Notes: generated by a model from the sequence alone, not told the origin. DNA of 64,000 nt from Glycocaulis alkaliphilus (GCF_004000605.1 NZ_CP018911.1:2275001-2339000); one strand, 5' to 3'. Positions 43,142 to 52,776 are shown, counted from the stretch's first letter. A program made the numbers and translations.

Positions 43142-44026
43142 ATGAAACATCTCATCTGGGCCGTAGCGGCCAGCCCGCTGCTCATCGCCGCCACACCGGC
43201 TCCGCCAGAACCACCTCATCCGCCGCGCATGGTGATGGTCGAGCGGCCCGGAGCGCCTCCCGCCCCCGCCGCACCGGGCCGTCATGCCCGGGTGATGCTG
43301 GAATTCACGCTTGATGAGGAGACGGGCTGGACGGACGAACACGACGCCATTCTGGACGAGGCAATGGAATCCCTGCGCGCGGCGCTGGATGCCCTGCCCG
43401 GCCGCGTAGAGGCCGATGTCGGCCTGCACTGGCGTGACCGCGAGTTTGGTCCTGCGGACCGGGAACGCGTCCGGGCGATGGTCGAACGCGCCCGCGACCG
43501 GGCCGCCGAGGCGCGCGCTGAAGGCGAGCATGCAAGGCAGGCCGCACACCTTGCCCGCCTGCACGGCGAACGCGCCCATGCGATCGGCCTGCGCGCCGGT
43601 GCGCGCGGGATGGAAGCGGGCCTGCGCGCCATAGACGAGGCGCTGGAACGCGGTGAGGTCACGCGCTACGGCGAAACCCGCCCGATGACGGCGGAGGAGC
43701 GTGCAGAGCTGATAGAGACCCGCGCGCGCCTCGAAGCGCGCATGGCAGGGTTCCGCGATGAACACGCCGTGTTCCTGGGCGATGATGCCGAGGGCGAGCG
43801 CCGCGTGGTCGTCCTGCGCCGCGACGGCGCGCCCCCGGAGACGATGGAATGGCGCGACCGTTCACAGCGCCGCAATGTCCGCATTGAAGACCGCGATGGC
43901 CGCCTGCGCGTCTGGCTGGACGGCGAAGAGCTGGAGGGCGATGCCCTCACCAGCTGGCTCAATTCCGGCGAGGGCCAGCGCATGACCCGCCAGCGCCCGG
44001 AACCGCCACTGCCGGGAGGGGAGTGA
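43142..44026 (+). CDS. Secreted charged helical protein of unknown function
   Basis: A 294-residue exported protein. The signal is residues 1-17 (MKHLIWAVAASPLLIAA), followed by a proline-rich stretch (TPAPPEPPHPPR). The central part (residues 100-205) is extremely rich in Arg, Glu and Ala and is predicted helical or coiled-coil. The last 60 residues include RRDGAPPETMEWRDRSQRRNVRIEDRDGRLRVWLDGEEL. No known domain was recognised. Periplasmic location is likely. It stands alone after the groEL-tail copy. Confidence 0.65.
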   Translation: MKHLIWAVAASPLLIAATPAPPEPPHPPRMVMVERPGAPPAPAAPGRHARVMLEFTLDEETGWTDEHDAILDEAMESLRAALDALPGRVEADVGLHWRDREFGPADRERVRAMVERARDRAAEARAEGEHARQAAHLARLHGERAHAIGLRAGARGMEAGLRAIDEALERGEVTRYGETRPMTAEERAELIETRARLEARMAGFRDEHAVFLGDDAEGERRVVVLRRDGAPPETMEWRDRSQRRNVRIEDRDGRLRVWLDGEELEGDALTSWLNSGEGQRMTRQRPEPPLPGGE

Positions 44027-44120
44027 GGGGAAAACATTTGTCATGGCCCGGTTTATCCGGGCCACCCATGCCTGAGAGCTTGTATTTCGGGCCGTAAAGC
44101 GGCCCGCAAGGCCGACCGGC

Positions 44121-44173
44121 CGCCCGCGACTTTTCGCGGAACATCGCAACGCGGATGCGTTGCGGAACTAAAG
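44121..44173. repeat. Two-hairpin REP-like repeat family A, copy 2
   Basis: Same layout as 31292-31346: CCGCGA-CTTT-TCGCGG, spacer AACATC, then GCAACGC-GGAT-GCGTTGC (44146-44163) and GGAACTAAA. The second hairpin differs from copy 1 by paired changes that keep it perfect. Confidence 0.8.
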
Positions 44174-44245
44174 AGGCATGGGTCCCCCGGACCGCTTCGC
44201 GGCCGGAGGATGACAGCCTTGCTGAGCCGTACGCGAATCCAAATC

Positions 44246-44290
44246 AAAAAAAAGGCCCGGCATCCAGAAGATGCCGGGCTTTGAAATTTT
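44246..44290 (-). terminator. Terminator downstream of hisS
   Basis: Thirteen-base arms AAAGCCCGGCATC and GATGCCGGGCC(TTT) around TTCTG are followed on the minus strand by eight T residues. It lies about 150 bases beyond the hisS stop. Confidence 0.8.
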
Positions 44291-44441
44291 GGTTGGTCGA
44301 TAAGAGACGTCTCCTCCCCAGAGCCGTCACTCAAGAAGACAAGACGGTCAGGCCCTGTCTGTTAATGAAACTGACTCGATGGCTCGCATCCGTCAACCCT
44401 CTAATGCAAGGCAGGTTTTCGTTTTTGCCGCAGCGCACCCA

Positions 44442-45917
44442 TTATCCGCGCGCGGACAGACGGGTGAGGATCGCCGATACCAGCTCGCTGCGCGGCACCG
44501 AGAATTGCTGTTTCTGCTCTTTCCACTCATCGCGGTCGGTGATCGATTCGGCCAGCTGTGCGCCGAGTTTGAGATCCTTGATCTGGACGGTGCCGCTGGC
44601 GAACTCCTCCTCACCGCAAATGACGGCAAAGGCCGCATCGCGCCGGTCGGCGTATTTGAGCTGCTTGCCCATATTGCCATTGCCGGTAAAGGCTTCCGCG
44701 CGCAGGCCCGCGCTGCGCAGCTCAGCGGCCATCGCGAAATAATCTGCCATGCGCGCCTTGTCGGCAGCGACCACGATGACGAGCGGCGCAGCATCAGCCC
44801 CTTCCAGACGCCCCAGCGCGGAGAGCGCGGCAGCAAACCGGCTGACCCCGAAGGAGAAGCCCGTCGCGGGAACCTGCTGGCCGGTAAAGCGGGCGACGAG
44901 ATCATCATAGCGCCCGCCAGAGGCCACCGAGCCGAACTGCATCGGGCTGCCATCGGGATAGGTGGGGGTGGCCAATAGCTCGGTCTCGAAGACCGGGCCG
45001 GTATAATAGCCAAGGCCCCGGACGACCGACGGATCGAACACGGCCAGCTCTTCCGGGATACCCAGCGCCGTCAGGATGGCGTTGATCTCCTCAAGCGCCT
45101 CTACCCCGGCCCTGGCGGCGGTTTCGCCTGCACTGCCTGCAAGGCGCGCGGTCACTTCCGCGCGGGTGCCGCCGGCTTTTGAAGCTTCAAGAAAGCCCAG
45201 CACGCGCGCGCGGCCCGCCTCGTCCAGCCCGGCCCCTTCAGTGAAGTCGCCGCTTTCGTCCTTGCGGCCCTTGCCGAGCAGAAGCTCCACGCCCTCCATG
45301 CCCAGCCGGTCCAGCTTGTCGATGGCGCGCAGCACGCGCATGCGGCGGGTATCGTCGGCGGACCCAAGGCTTTCCAGCACACCATCGAGCAGGCGGCGAT
45401 CATTCACGCGGATGACGAAATCGCTGTCATTCAGGCCAGCCGCGCGCATCACTTCGGCGGCGAGCGCAATCATCTCCGCATCGGCGGCAGGGCCGGACGC
45501 GCCGACATTATCGGCGTCGCACTGGACGAACTGGCGGAAACGGCCCGGCCCCGGCTTCTCATTGCGCCACACCTCGCCAAACTGGTAGCGGCGATAGGGT
45601 TTGACCAGATTCTGAAAGCCTTCGGCGGCAAAGCGCGCGAGCGGAGCGGTCAGGTCATAGCGCAGCGCCATCCACTGCCCGTCATCATCCTGCATGGCGA
45701 ACACGCCCTCATTGGGACGGTCTTCGTCTGGCAGGAACTTGCCGAGCGCATCGGCATACTCGAACGCAGGTGTTTCCAGCGGCTCAAACCCCCAGCGCTC
45801 ATAGACGGCAGAGGCAGCGCTCACCAGCGCGCGCTCGGCCCGGATCACATGGGCGGCCCGGTCCTCGAACCCGCGCGGGCGGCGCGCCTTGGGACGGAAG
45901 GTTTTCTCTTTGGCCAT
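44442..45917 (-). CDS. hisS: Histidyl-tRNA synthetase
   Basis: A 491-residue class II synthetase that charges tRNA-His. MAKEKTFRPKARRPRGFEDRAAHVIRAER opens it. Motif 2 is YQFGEVWRNEKPGPGRFRQFVQCDADN, the histidine-binding region is VVRGLGYYTGPVFE, and motif 3 is ATGFSFGVSRF. The C-terminal anticodon-binding domain follows. Start 45917 is chosen because the family begins there; the upstream frame overlaps the next gene's leader. It is divergent from the gene at 46055. Confidence 0.95.
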   Translation of the reverse strand: MAKEKTFRPKARRPRGFEDRAAHVIRAERALVSAASAVYERWGFEPLETPAFEYADALGKFLPDEDRPNEGVFAMQDDDGQWMALRYDLTAPLARFAAEGFQNLVKPYRRYQFGEVWRNEKPGPGRFRQFVQCDADNVGASGPAADAEMIALAAEVMRAAGLNDSDFVIRVNDRRLLDGVLESLGSADDTRRMRVLRAIDKLDRLGMEGVELLLGKGRKDESGDFTEGAGLDEAGRARVLGFLEASKAGGTRAEVTARLAGSAGETAARAGVEALEEINAILTALGIPEELAVFDPSVVRGLGYYTGPVFETELLATPTYPDGSPMQFGSVASGGRYDDLVARFTGQQVPATGFSFGVSRFAAALSALGRLEGADAAPLVIVVAADKARMADYFAMAAELRSAGLRAEAFTGNGNMGKQLKYADRRDAAFAVICGEEEFASGTVQIKDLKLGAQLAESITDRDEWKEQKQQFSVPRSELVSAILTRLSARG

Positions 45918-46054
45918 GGGTGTGATCCGTGAAACGGGAATGGAAACGGTATCGAAAGGAGGGCCGGAGTAGCCTTTGCACGCGCCGCTTTCAAGCGGCC
46001 CGCCCCTTGCACGATCATCAACTAGCCGTCCAAACTTTAAAGGCCAGTGTTCCA

Positions 46055-46507
46055 ATGCAGCTCATACGCGCCCTCACCGCATGCCTTCTCCTGCTCGCCG
46101 CTGGCAGCTCGCCTGTCCTTGCACAGGATGCGGGACAGCTGATTGCACTCTCTGAGCGCTTGCAGGGCGAGGCCGAGGCGCGGGCGGACGCTCTGGAGAA
46201 TGGCGGCGTTCCGGCCATCGACGCGGACGATGTGTTTCTCGGCGATACCGCCCGCTTCTCGTCCGACATGCGCGCGCTGGCGCTTCATATCGATGCGCAT
46301 GGCGGCCCGGCTGATCTGCCTTGCATCTTCCGGGGCATGGCCGAAGACGCCGACATGCGCCGCACGTCGCTGGAGGCGGACCCGGCCAGCGTAGAAGACT
46401 ATCGCCAGCTGGCGCGCACCTTCTCCCACGCCGTCATCATCGCGGCGGACGTGGAAACCGAAGGCCCGGATACCGGCTTTCCGCCTTCCTGTCCGTCTGC
46501 GGGATAG
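46055..46507 (+). CDS. Small secreted protein of unknown function
   Basis: A 150-residue exported protein. The signal peptide is residues 1-23 (MQLIRALTACLLLLAAGSSPVLAQ). The mature protein is acidic and helical, with two Cys (LPCIFRG and PPSCPSAG) that could form a disulfide. No family was recognised. It is divergent from hisS; no strong ribosome site is seen (AAAGG 12 bases before the ATG is the best candidate). Confidence 0.65.
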   Translation: MQLIRALTACLLLLAAGSSPVLAQDAGQLIALSERLQGEAEARADALENGGVPAIDADDVFLGDTARFSSDMRALALHIDAHGGPADLPCIFRGMAEDADMRRTSLEADPASVEDYRQLARTFSHAVIIAADVETEGPDTGFPPSCPSAG

Positions 46508-46508
46508 A

Positions 46509-46625
46509 TGAAGCCCCGGACGCGCAGCGATCCGGGGCCTCTCTCAACGTGTTCTGCATCCGGTCCCGGATGGCCCTACGGGCCTGCAGGAGTTCAGATC
46601 GAACTGTTGCTGAACCCCCGGAACC
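46509..46625 (+). repeat. Palindromic repeat family B, copy 2
   Basis: Core hairpin 46513-46538 with arms GCCCCGGA and TCCGGGGC, the reverse complement of the core at 38837-38861. TTCTGCATCC-GGTCCCGGATGG follows in the same order as in copy 1. It fills the gap between two genes. Confidence 0.75.
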
Positions 46626-46664
46626 GCGTTCGCGGTATCCGGGGCCTGTTGCGATCACCTGCTT

Positions 46665-47288
46665 CTAGTCGACGTATTTCACATTGCAGCCATAGGGCTG
46701 GGTCTCGGGCGTTTCCACCTCTTCACCCGCCAGCACGGCATTGAGCGCGATCTGCGCATAGGGGATGGGGTCGGGATCGCCAGCGCGCGGACGCGGCTGG
46801 TCATCAATGCCGCCATTATAGCGCAGCGTGCCTTCACCATCGATGACATACATTTGCGGGGTGGTGCGCGCATCATAGGCCCGGCCAATCACGCCTTCCG
46901 GGTCCATGAAGACATGGGCGACATTCGCCCCGCGCTCGACATTCAGCTCCAGCGCGCGTTCGGCGCTGACATAGCCCTGCTCGCCGGGGGCCGAGGAGAT
47001 CACCTGAATCCAGACGACATCATTGCCGGCCGCTTCATCCTGCAGGGACTGCATATTGCCCTGATAGTGGCGCACGACGAACGGGCAGTCATGATTGGTC
47101 CATTCCAGCATCACGGTCTGGCCGGAGAAATCGGCCAGCGTTACCGTCTCGCCGGTCGCGGTCGTGGCGGTGAAGTCGGGCGCGCGCTCGCCAATGACAG
47201 GCTGTGCATGGGCGGCAGCGCCGAAGCTCAGCGCGGTCGCAGCCAGAAGGCTGGCGGTCAGGGTAAAGGTGCGGCGGGAAATGGCCAT
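46665..47288 (-). CDS. Periplasmic thioredoxin-like redoxin
   Basis: A 207-residue exported protein of the AhpC/redoxin class. The signal is residues 1-28 (MAISRRTFTLTASLL...AAAHAQ). The fold shows GERAPDFTATTATGETVTLADFSGQTVMLEWTNHDCPFV; the single Cys in NHDCPFV is the likely peroxidatic or reductant-accepting residue. RTTPQMYVIDGEGTLRYNGGIDDQPR is the cis-Pro region. It lies 44 bases downstream of the DsbD gene on the same strand and probably receives electrons from it. GAGGAG before 47288 supports the start. Confidence 0.85.
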   Translation of the reverse strand: MAISRRTFTLTASLLAATALSFGAAAHAQPVIGERAPDFTATTATGETVTLADFSGQTVMLEWTNHDCPFVVRHYQGNMQSLQDEAAGNDVVWIQVISSAPGEQGYVSAERALELNVERGANVAHVFMDPEGVIGRAYDARTTPQMYVIDGEGTLRYNGGIDDQPRPRAGDPDPIPYAQIALNAVLAGEEVETPETQPYGCNVKYVD

Positions 47289-47332
47289 GGCGGGAAGTCT
47301 CCTCATTGTGAAGGTCAAGGCTTCGAGTGGCA

Positions 47333-49453
47333 CTAGTTACCGGCGGCAGCCTCCACCGCCCGGATCATGATGGTCTCAGTCAACAGCGGCGGAAGGATGT
47401 CCGGCTCTCCGCCATCTGCCGGGTACATAAGGTAGAACGGAACACCGGGCGCGCCATGCTCGGCAAGCACCCCGGCGATCACAGGATCGCGGTTGGTAAA
47501 GTCGGCGCGCAGCAGGGCGACATTGTTTTCGGCGAAGGCTGACCGCACGCGATTGTCTGCCAGCGCGCCCAGCTTGTTGACCTGACAGGTCACACACCAG
47601 GCAGCCGTAAAGTCGACAAACACCGCGCGCCCCTCGCTGCGCAACTCCTCCACCCGTGCCGGGCTCCACTCCTCATACTCACCATTACCCGCAGCAATGG
47701 CCGCTGGTTCCAGATTGGCTGTTGTCCAGAGTGCGCCGGCGGCCAGCAGCACACCGGCAATGCCTGCCGCACGCGAAAGCAGGGTCGGCGAGCGAAGGGC
47801 CCAGACTGCAAAGCTGATCGCCAAAAACAGGACGAGTATCCAGAGCACGCCAGCTGCGCCGGTCTGCACGCTCAAGACCCAGACGAGCCAGATCGCCGTG
47901 GCAAACATGGGGAAGGCGAGGAATTGCTTGAAGCGCTCCATCCACACGCCGGGTTTGGGCAGGAAGGCGAGAAGGCGCGGCTCGAAGCTGACAATCACGA
48001 AGGGCAGGGCCAGGCCCACACCCAGGAAGGCAAAAATGGTCAGCGAGGCAAGCGGCGGCTGGGCCAGCGCGAAGGCGAGCGCGCTCGCCATGACGGGAGC
48101 CAGACACGGTGCGGCCACGAAGACAGCCAGAACGCCGGTGAGGAACGCGCCGGAGCGGTCATTGCCCTGCACATGGCCGCCGACACTCTGCAGGGACGTC
48201 CCGATCTCGAAAAAGCCGAGGAAGTTGAGCCCGATGAGGAACATCAGCGCGGCAAGGCCGGCGACCACCCATGGCTCCTGCAGCTGGAAGCCCCAGACCT
48301 CCATGCCGCCAAGCCCCCGCAAGGCCAGTACCAGCCCGCCCAGCGCCAGGAAGGTGAGGATCACCCCTGCCCCGAAGATCAGGCCCAGCTCGCGCGCATG
48401 GGCGCGCTCGGCGCCGCGCTTCTGCACGATGGTGAGCGCCTTCATGGAGAGGATCGGGAACACGCATGGCATGAGATTGAGGATCAGGCCGCCAACAAGC
48501 GCAAACAGTGCCGCCTGCCAGAAGCTGATGGCCGGGGCAGGCGTGCCGCCGCCAGAGCCGCCGGTTGCTGCCGTGACAGGCGCCGGCGCGGCCAGATCAT
48601 TGACCTGCTCATCCGCTACAGCCGTCACCTCGATGACGCGGCGCTGCCAGTTGCGGCCCGTAAACGCCTCGAACGACAACACCCCGGTGTAATCGGCATT
48701 GATGGCATTACGGGTGAGGAAGCCGGGCGTCAGGTCGATACGGGCAAACCCGTCCTCGATGCGCGCGGGCTGCGGCGCGCTGTGATTCACCACACCGCCA
48801 TCATGCGGGAAGAAATAGAGCTCGCGTATTCCGTCCGGACCGGGCGCGAATGTCTCGCCTGCCAATGACAGGATCAGGGCATCGCCGTCATGGGTCAGGC
48901 CAGCTTCTATGTCCACGCCGCGTTGCGGTGCCAGAGCGAAGGCTGCCTCGATCAGACGGGCGCCATTGGCATCGTCAACGCTCTCTCCGATCTCCAGTGT
49001 AATCTCGAACGTGGCATCCTCGGGGATGCAGATATCCTCGCAGACCAGCCAGGTGCCTTCGCCCGTTATGGTGATCGTGCCGGGCTCTGCATCGGCTGGT
49101 ACCGTCACCGGCACGGGAAGCGTGACCTGGTCTTCATAGCCGTAATTGGTCAACGGGCCGATCCGGTAGGTCGAGGGCGCAGGCCACACCATGTCACCAA
49201 CGGTCCAGCCCTCGGGAAGGTCCAGGAACAGGCGGGTCGCCTCGCCGCTATCGCCGGGATTGCGCCAGTAGGTATGCCAGTGCGGGGTGATTTCCTGATG
49301 CAGGGCGAGGCGGAAGGTTTCGCCCGGCGCTACCGAGCTGCGGTCGCTGACAAGGCTCGCCTCGACCATTGGCCCGCTGGCGCTTTGCGCAGCCGCCAGT
49401 CCGGTCGACAGGAAAAGGGCGGCCAGGCATCCGGCAAGAAAGGCACGCAACAA
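47333..49453 (-). CDS. Protein-disulfide reductase DsbD (ScsB-like)
   Basis: A 706-residue inner-membrane electron carrier that moves reducing power from cytoplasmic thioredoxin to the periplasm. After a signal (residues 1-22), a large periplasmic domain with a GTWLVCEDICIPED Cys pair covers about 25-300. Eight membrane helices follow, with Cys in LMPCVFPILS and AAPCLAPVMA. A C-terminal thioredoxin domain carries C620-VT-C623. GGGAG six bases before a TTG at 49453 makes this the likely start; no suitable ATG exists. The redoxin gene lies downstream in the same operon. Confidence 0.9.
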   Translation of the reverse strand: MLRAFLAGCLAALFLSTGLAAAQSASGPMVEASLVSDRSSVAPGETFRLALHQEITPHWHTYWRNPGDSGEATRLFLDLPEGWTVGDMVWPAPSTYRIGPLTNYGYEDQVTLPVPVTVPADAEPGTITITGEGTWLVCEDICIPEDATFEITLEIGESVDDANGARLIEAAFALAPQRGVDIEAGLTHDGDALILSLAGETFAPGPDGIRELYFFPHDGGVVNHSAPQPARIEDGFARIDLTPGFLTRNAINADYTGVLSFEAFTGRNWQRRVIEVTAVADEQVNDLAAPAPVTAATGGSGGGTPAPAISFWQAALFALVGGLILNLMPCVFPILSMKALTIVQKRGAERAHARELGLIFGAGVILTFLALGGLVLALRGLGGMEVWGFQLQEPWVVAGLAALMFLIGLNFLGFFEIGTSLQSVGGHVQGNDRSGAFLTGVLAVFVAAPCLAPVMASALAFALAQPPLASLTIFAFLGVGLALPFVIVSFEPRLLAFLPKPGVWMERFKQFLAFPMFATAIWLVWVLSVQTGAAGVLWILVLFLAISFAVWALRSPTLLSRAAGIAGVLLAAGALWTTANLEPAAIAAGNGEYEEWSPARVEELRSEGRAVFVDFTAAWCVTCQVNKLGALADNRVRSAFAENNVALLRADFTNRDPVIAGVLAEHGAPGVPFYLMYPADGGEPDILPPLLTETIMIRAVEAAAGN

Positions 49454-49566
49454 GGCAGTCTCCCTACATTCATCTTCCGATGCAGCCCGACAGATATAGC
49501 TGCCATTCCAGTCAGTAACGAGGGGGGCTGACGGTCTTGTGATCCAGCGGCGCAAACCGGATATGC

Positions 49567-49597
49567 AAATGGCGGCCCCGCAGGGACCGCCATTTTA
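49567..49597. terminator. Hairpin between SapC and DsbD genes
   Basis: Arms AAATGGCGG and CCGCCATTT enclose an inner GGGA/TCCC-like region. TTTTAA follows on the plus strand; on the minus strand ATTTGC follows the sapC transcript. Probable terminator for the SapC gene. Confidence 0.55.
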
Positions 49598-49622
49598 ACT
49601 CTACCGCCGTATGAAGCCCGGT

Positions 49623-50459
49623 TTACGCCTCGGGCGGGGGCGGCGCCATGGTGGGTCGCGACATGGAGGACGAGGTCACCTCACCAGCACGAAATGCCGC
49701 ACGCGCCATGATCTGCTCCCAGCGGGCCTGGGACAGCACATGGGCATAAATCGCGCCCAGATAGCTGTTGTCACGAAGCTCCTCGAGTGTCTTGCTCGGC
49801 AGCTCGCTCAGCTTCTTCAGGGAGAGCCCCCAGTAGGTAGCCACAACCTGCGGCTCCCCAACCGGATTACCGGCCTGATCGCGAGGCTGGAAGCGGGTCG
49901 TCTGCTCTTCAAACATATCCAGCTCTTTCATGCGGTCCACGAAGAGCTGGGTGACGGCCACATCGCTCTCGTAACGGCGCACGAATTCGATGGCGCGTTG
50001 CGTGAACTCGGTCGGCTTGCCGTCAGCATCGAAGAACTCGAAGTCTGGCTTGTCAGAGAAGAGGTGGGACTGGGTATCCACGCAGACCGTGAAACGGTCC
50101 TTCTCTTCGGTATGGACCGCGCCCACAAACGGGTAGCGGCGAACGAAAGCCGGCACATAGTGAAACGGCGCGTACTCGCTGGTCTTCGAGTCGACAAACA
50201 GGTTTTCACCAGCCTGCAGCCCCATCACCGCCACGGAAATCTTGGATTCGCCGAGAAAGATAATCGGATAGTCACCGCCCGCAGAGGCAAATTCACCAAC
50301 CGTCACCGGCACGAAATGCGTTTCGTTCAGAAAATCGAACGGACGGTCGCCGTACTTCAACCCTTTGCCCTTGTGGAGCTGGGCGTTGAGCGGTTCGGGC
50401 TTCTTGTAAAGCGGCAGCGTGCCCTGGATCTGGGGCGCGCCGGTTGCGGCATCAGCCAT
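49623..50459 (-). CDS. SapC-family protein
   Basis: A 278-residue protein of the SapC family. Core phrases are THFVPVTVGEFASAGGDYPIIFLG and VGAVHTEEKDRFTVCVDTQSHLFS, with ELPSKTLEELRDNSYLGAIYAHVLSQARW near the end. The family was named from S-layer work in Campylobacter, but in alphaproteobacteria it often neighbours TonB receptors. Its role here is unknown. AAGGGG before 50459 supports the start. It follows the zinc receptor gene on the same strand. Confidence 0.85.
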   Translation of the reverse strand: MADAATGAPQIQGTLPLYKKPEPLNAQLHKGKGLKYGDRPFDFLNETHFVPVTVGEFASAGGDYPIIFLGESKISVAVMGLQAGENLFVDSKTSEYAPFHYVPAFVRRYPFVGAVHTEEKDRFTVCVDTQSHLFSDKPDFEFFDADGKPTEFTQRAIEFVRRYESDVAVTQLFVDRMKELDMFEEQTTRFQPRDQAGNPVGEPQVVATYWGLSLKKLSELPSKTLEELRDNSYLGAIYAHVLSQARWEQIMARAAFRAGEVTSSSMSRPTMAPPPPEA

Positions 50460-50521
50460 GGAAAATTCCCCTTGAAAAAACACTTGCAGGCTTGTTAGCG
50501 GAGCAACCTTTCCAAGGCAAC

Positions 50522-50552
50522 ACAGCCCCGCACGTTATTGGTGCGGGGCTGT
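50522..50552 (-). terminator. Hairpin downstream of the zinc receptor gene
   Basis: Twelve-base arms ACAGCCCCGCAC and GTGCGGGGCTGT around GTTATTG lie 25 bases past the receptor stop. There is no T-run, so termination may be partial and sapC may be co-transcribed. Confidence 0.5.
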
Positions 50553-50576
50553 ATGCAAGCCTCTTGCCAGCAGCAA

Positions 50577-52685
50577 TCAGAAACGTGTCGCCAGCGCCAC
50601 CCGCACATTCCGGCCCGGCAGCGGGATGTAATCCTTCAGGAAGGAGGAGTGAATGCGCGCTTCCTCATCGGTGATATTGCGCACCGCGAAAATCAGCTGG
50701 ACATCACGCTCGGCAAACGGACGCCAACGGGCATCCGCATTGAGCAGCGTGTAACCATCCGTCGGCAGTTCGTTCTCGAACACGCGTGTCTGCTCGCTCA
50801 CGAAGCGGGCTTCGGTACGCAAGGAGAGCGGGCCATTGTCGGCGGTGACCGAAAGCGCACCAGACATCGGCGAGATGCGCGGCAGATTGCCTCCGCCATC
50901 GATTTCGCCGCGCACATAGTCGATGCTCGCCTCTCCAGTGAAGTCAAAACCTGACAGGGCAAACAGCGGCGCACTCACGCGCGCTTCAAATCCGTAGAGG
51001 CGTGCGTCTTCCTGCCGGAATTCCAGAACCGGCAGGCCATCCTCTTCGGCGCCCGTCGGGAACAGCTCGATGAAGCCGTCATAGTCGGCATAGAACACCG
51101 ACGCTTCCGCGCTGAGGCCGCCCGCGGACGTGTAACGTGCCGTGCCTTCAATCGACCACGCCACTTCCGTTGACAGGTCCAGATTGCCCACCTCATAGGC
51201 CTGGGTGGCCAGGTGAGGTCCGTCTGCATACACTTCCACATCGCTGGGCGCGCGTTCGGAACGTGACAGCGTGCCGGCCAGGAACCAGCCCTCTGCCGGG
51301 CGCAGGAATACCGCGCCCGAAGCCGAAACGGTGTTGAAGCGGCGATTGGCGCTCTGCGCCGTCAGCTCACGCGTGTCGGCACGGGCACCGATCTCCACGC
51401 CCCAGCTGTCAAAGTCCCAGCGCTCGGTAGCAAACAGGCCGAAATCCTGCGTGGTGACAGCCTCGATGAACGCCTCATCGCCGGTCGCTTCAAAGTCCTG
51501 GGTCAGCGCCGTGGCGCCCCAGGCACCCTGACGCTGGTTTCCATGGCCGTGCCGCAGCTCAACGCGGGCTTCAAAGCCCTCCTTGTCGAAAATGGTCTGC
51601 TCGTCATCCTCGATTTCGGCGTGAACATAGTCGGCATAGGCCAGCGACCAGCGCACCCGGTTAAAGAAGCCGTTGAGGGCAATCTCGCCGCGCAGATCCA
51701 CACGGCTCTGCTCCAGCACAAGGCGCGGCGCGTGCTCATGATCATGCTCGTGGTCGTGATCATGGTCATCATCGTCGTGATCATCATCATGGTCGTCGTG
51801 ATGCGGGTGGACGTGGCCGGGAATGCCGTACTCGGCCTCGGTGCGCTTGAACCCGATGCCGACAAAACCCCAATTACCCACAATCGACGCACCCAGCGAG
51901 CCGGCCTCAAACACATAGTCGGTGTCCGGGGCGAAGCCGAAGGCCTCGTCGTCATGGTCGTGATCGTGGTCATCGTCATCGTGATCATCATGGTCATGAT
52001 CGTGGTCTTCCATGGCCCGCAGGCGCGCGGATTCCGCAAAGCCCGGAATGTCGTAGACACCCGCCTGACGGCGCTGGAATTCGCCTTGTGCGACCAGCTC
52101 ACCCCAGACAAAGCCACCGCGGACAAAGCCCTCGCGGCCTTCATTGCCTGTAGTTGCGCCCAGATAGACTTCGCCGAAGACCGGGTTTTCCGGCATGGTC
52201 TCAGGGATACGGCCATCGAACACGTTCACCACGCCGCCAATCGCGCCGCCGCCAAACCCGATCGCAGCCGGGCCGCGCAGCACTTCAACGCCCGTGGAGC
52301 CGAGCACATCCACCGCCACAGCGTGGTCCGGGCTGGAGGAGGAGGCATCAAGCCCGTCGAGCCCGTTGATCAGCACGCGCACGCGCTCTGAGCCGAGCCC
52401 CCGGATAACCGGGCGGCCGGACGCAGGGCCAAAGAAGGTCGTCGACACGCCCGGCAGACGCTCCAGCGTCTGGGCTATATTGCCGGACAAATCACGGATC
52501 AGATCATCGCGGTCGAGCACATCCACCGAGCCGGTCACGGAATCGCGCGACACCGCCAGCGCCGAGGAGGTCACCGTGATGGTTTCCACCTCGTCAGCGA
52601 GTGTGTCAGCCAGCGCGCCGCTGGAAGCGGCAGCGAGGACGGAGACGCTGGCGGCCAGCATCAGGGAGGTGCGCGCGTGTTTCAT
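50577..52685 (-). CDS. znuD: TonB-dependent zinc receptor (ZnuD-like)
   Basis: A 702-residue outer-membrane receptor. The signal is residues 1-27. The plug domain is about 42-155 (ITVTSSALAVSRDSVTGSVDVLDRDDL, RPVIRGLGSERVRVLING), and a 22-strand barrel ends in Phe. Two extracellular loops are crowded with His and Asp (residues 226-247 and 291-319), as in zinc receptors of the ZnuD type. The divergent neighbour is a Zur-type repressor, and two palindromes lie between them. Zinc import under zinc shortage is therefore likely. GGAG before 52685 supports the start; the longer frame runs into the zur gene. Confidence 0.85.
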   Translation of the reverse strand: MKHARTSLMLAASVSVLAAASSGALADTLADEVETITVTSSALAVSRDSVTGSVDVLDRDDLIRDLSGNIAQTLERLPGVSTTFFGPASGRPVIRGLGSERVRVLINGLDGLDASSSSPDHAVAVDVLGSTGVEVLRGPAAIGFGGGAIGGVVNVFDGRIPETMPENPVFGEVYLGATTGNEGREGFVRGGFVWGELVAQGEFQRRQAGVYDIPGFAESARLRAMEDHDHDHDDHDDDDHDHDHDDEAFGFAPDTDYVFEAGSLGASIVGNWGFVGIGFKRTEAEYGIPGHVHPHHDDHDDDHDDDDHDHDHEHDHEHAPRLVLEQSRVDLRGEIALNGFFNRVRWSLAYADYVHAEIEDDEQTIFDKEGFEARVELRHGHGNQRQGAWGATALTQDFEATGDEAFIEAVTTQDFGLFATERWDFDSWGVEIGARADTRELTAQSANRRFNTVSASGAVFLRPAEGWFLAGTLSRSERAPSDVEVYADGPHLATQAYEVGNLDLSTEVAWSIEGTARYTSAGGLSAEASVFYADYDGFIELFPTGAEEDGLPVLEFRQEDARLYGFEARVSAPLFALSGFDFTGEASIDYVRGEIDGGGNLPRISPMSGALSVTADNGPLSLRTEARFVSEQTRVFENELPTDGYTLLNADARWRPFAERDVQLIFAVRNITDEEARIHSSFLKDYIPLPGRNVRVALATRF

Positions 52686-52733
52686 GATGGCTCCTGCAGT
52701 CGTGGGGAGATCACGCCGCCGGACAAGCCAACA

Positions 52734-52776
52734 GCGCAACGTTATACTGTTGCGCGACGTCATATTATTACATAAC
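52734..52776. promoter_or_regulatory. Candidate Zur operators
   Basis: A palindrome with arms GCGCAAC and GTTGCGC around GTTATACT (52734-52755) and an AT-rich near-palindrome GTCATATTATTACATAAC (52759-52776). They lie between the divergent zur and znuD genes. The second resembles the GTTAT...ATAAC pattern of Zur boxes. Confidence 0.5.

Larger units (their letters stand above)
44027..44441. other. Gap between the secreted protein and hisS
   Basis: The gap contains a short CATGGCCCGG/CCGGGCCA palindrome, repeat family A copy 2 (44121-44173), a GGACCGCTTCGCGGCCGGAGG hairpin and a strong terminator (44246-44290). Open frames here cross these repeats and are not accepted as genes. Confidence 0.6.

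Noticed and set aside
44053-44334. 93-residue frame downstream of hisS
   Set aside because: It spans a terminator and a REP-like repeat, so coding is unlikely.
51543-52391. Hydrophobic Val/Ile-rich frame opposite the His-rich loops of the zinc receptor
   Set aside because: The Val/Ile/Met runs are the complement of His/Asp codons, not a membrane protein.
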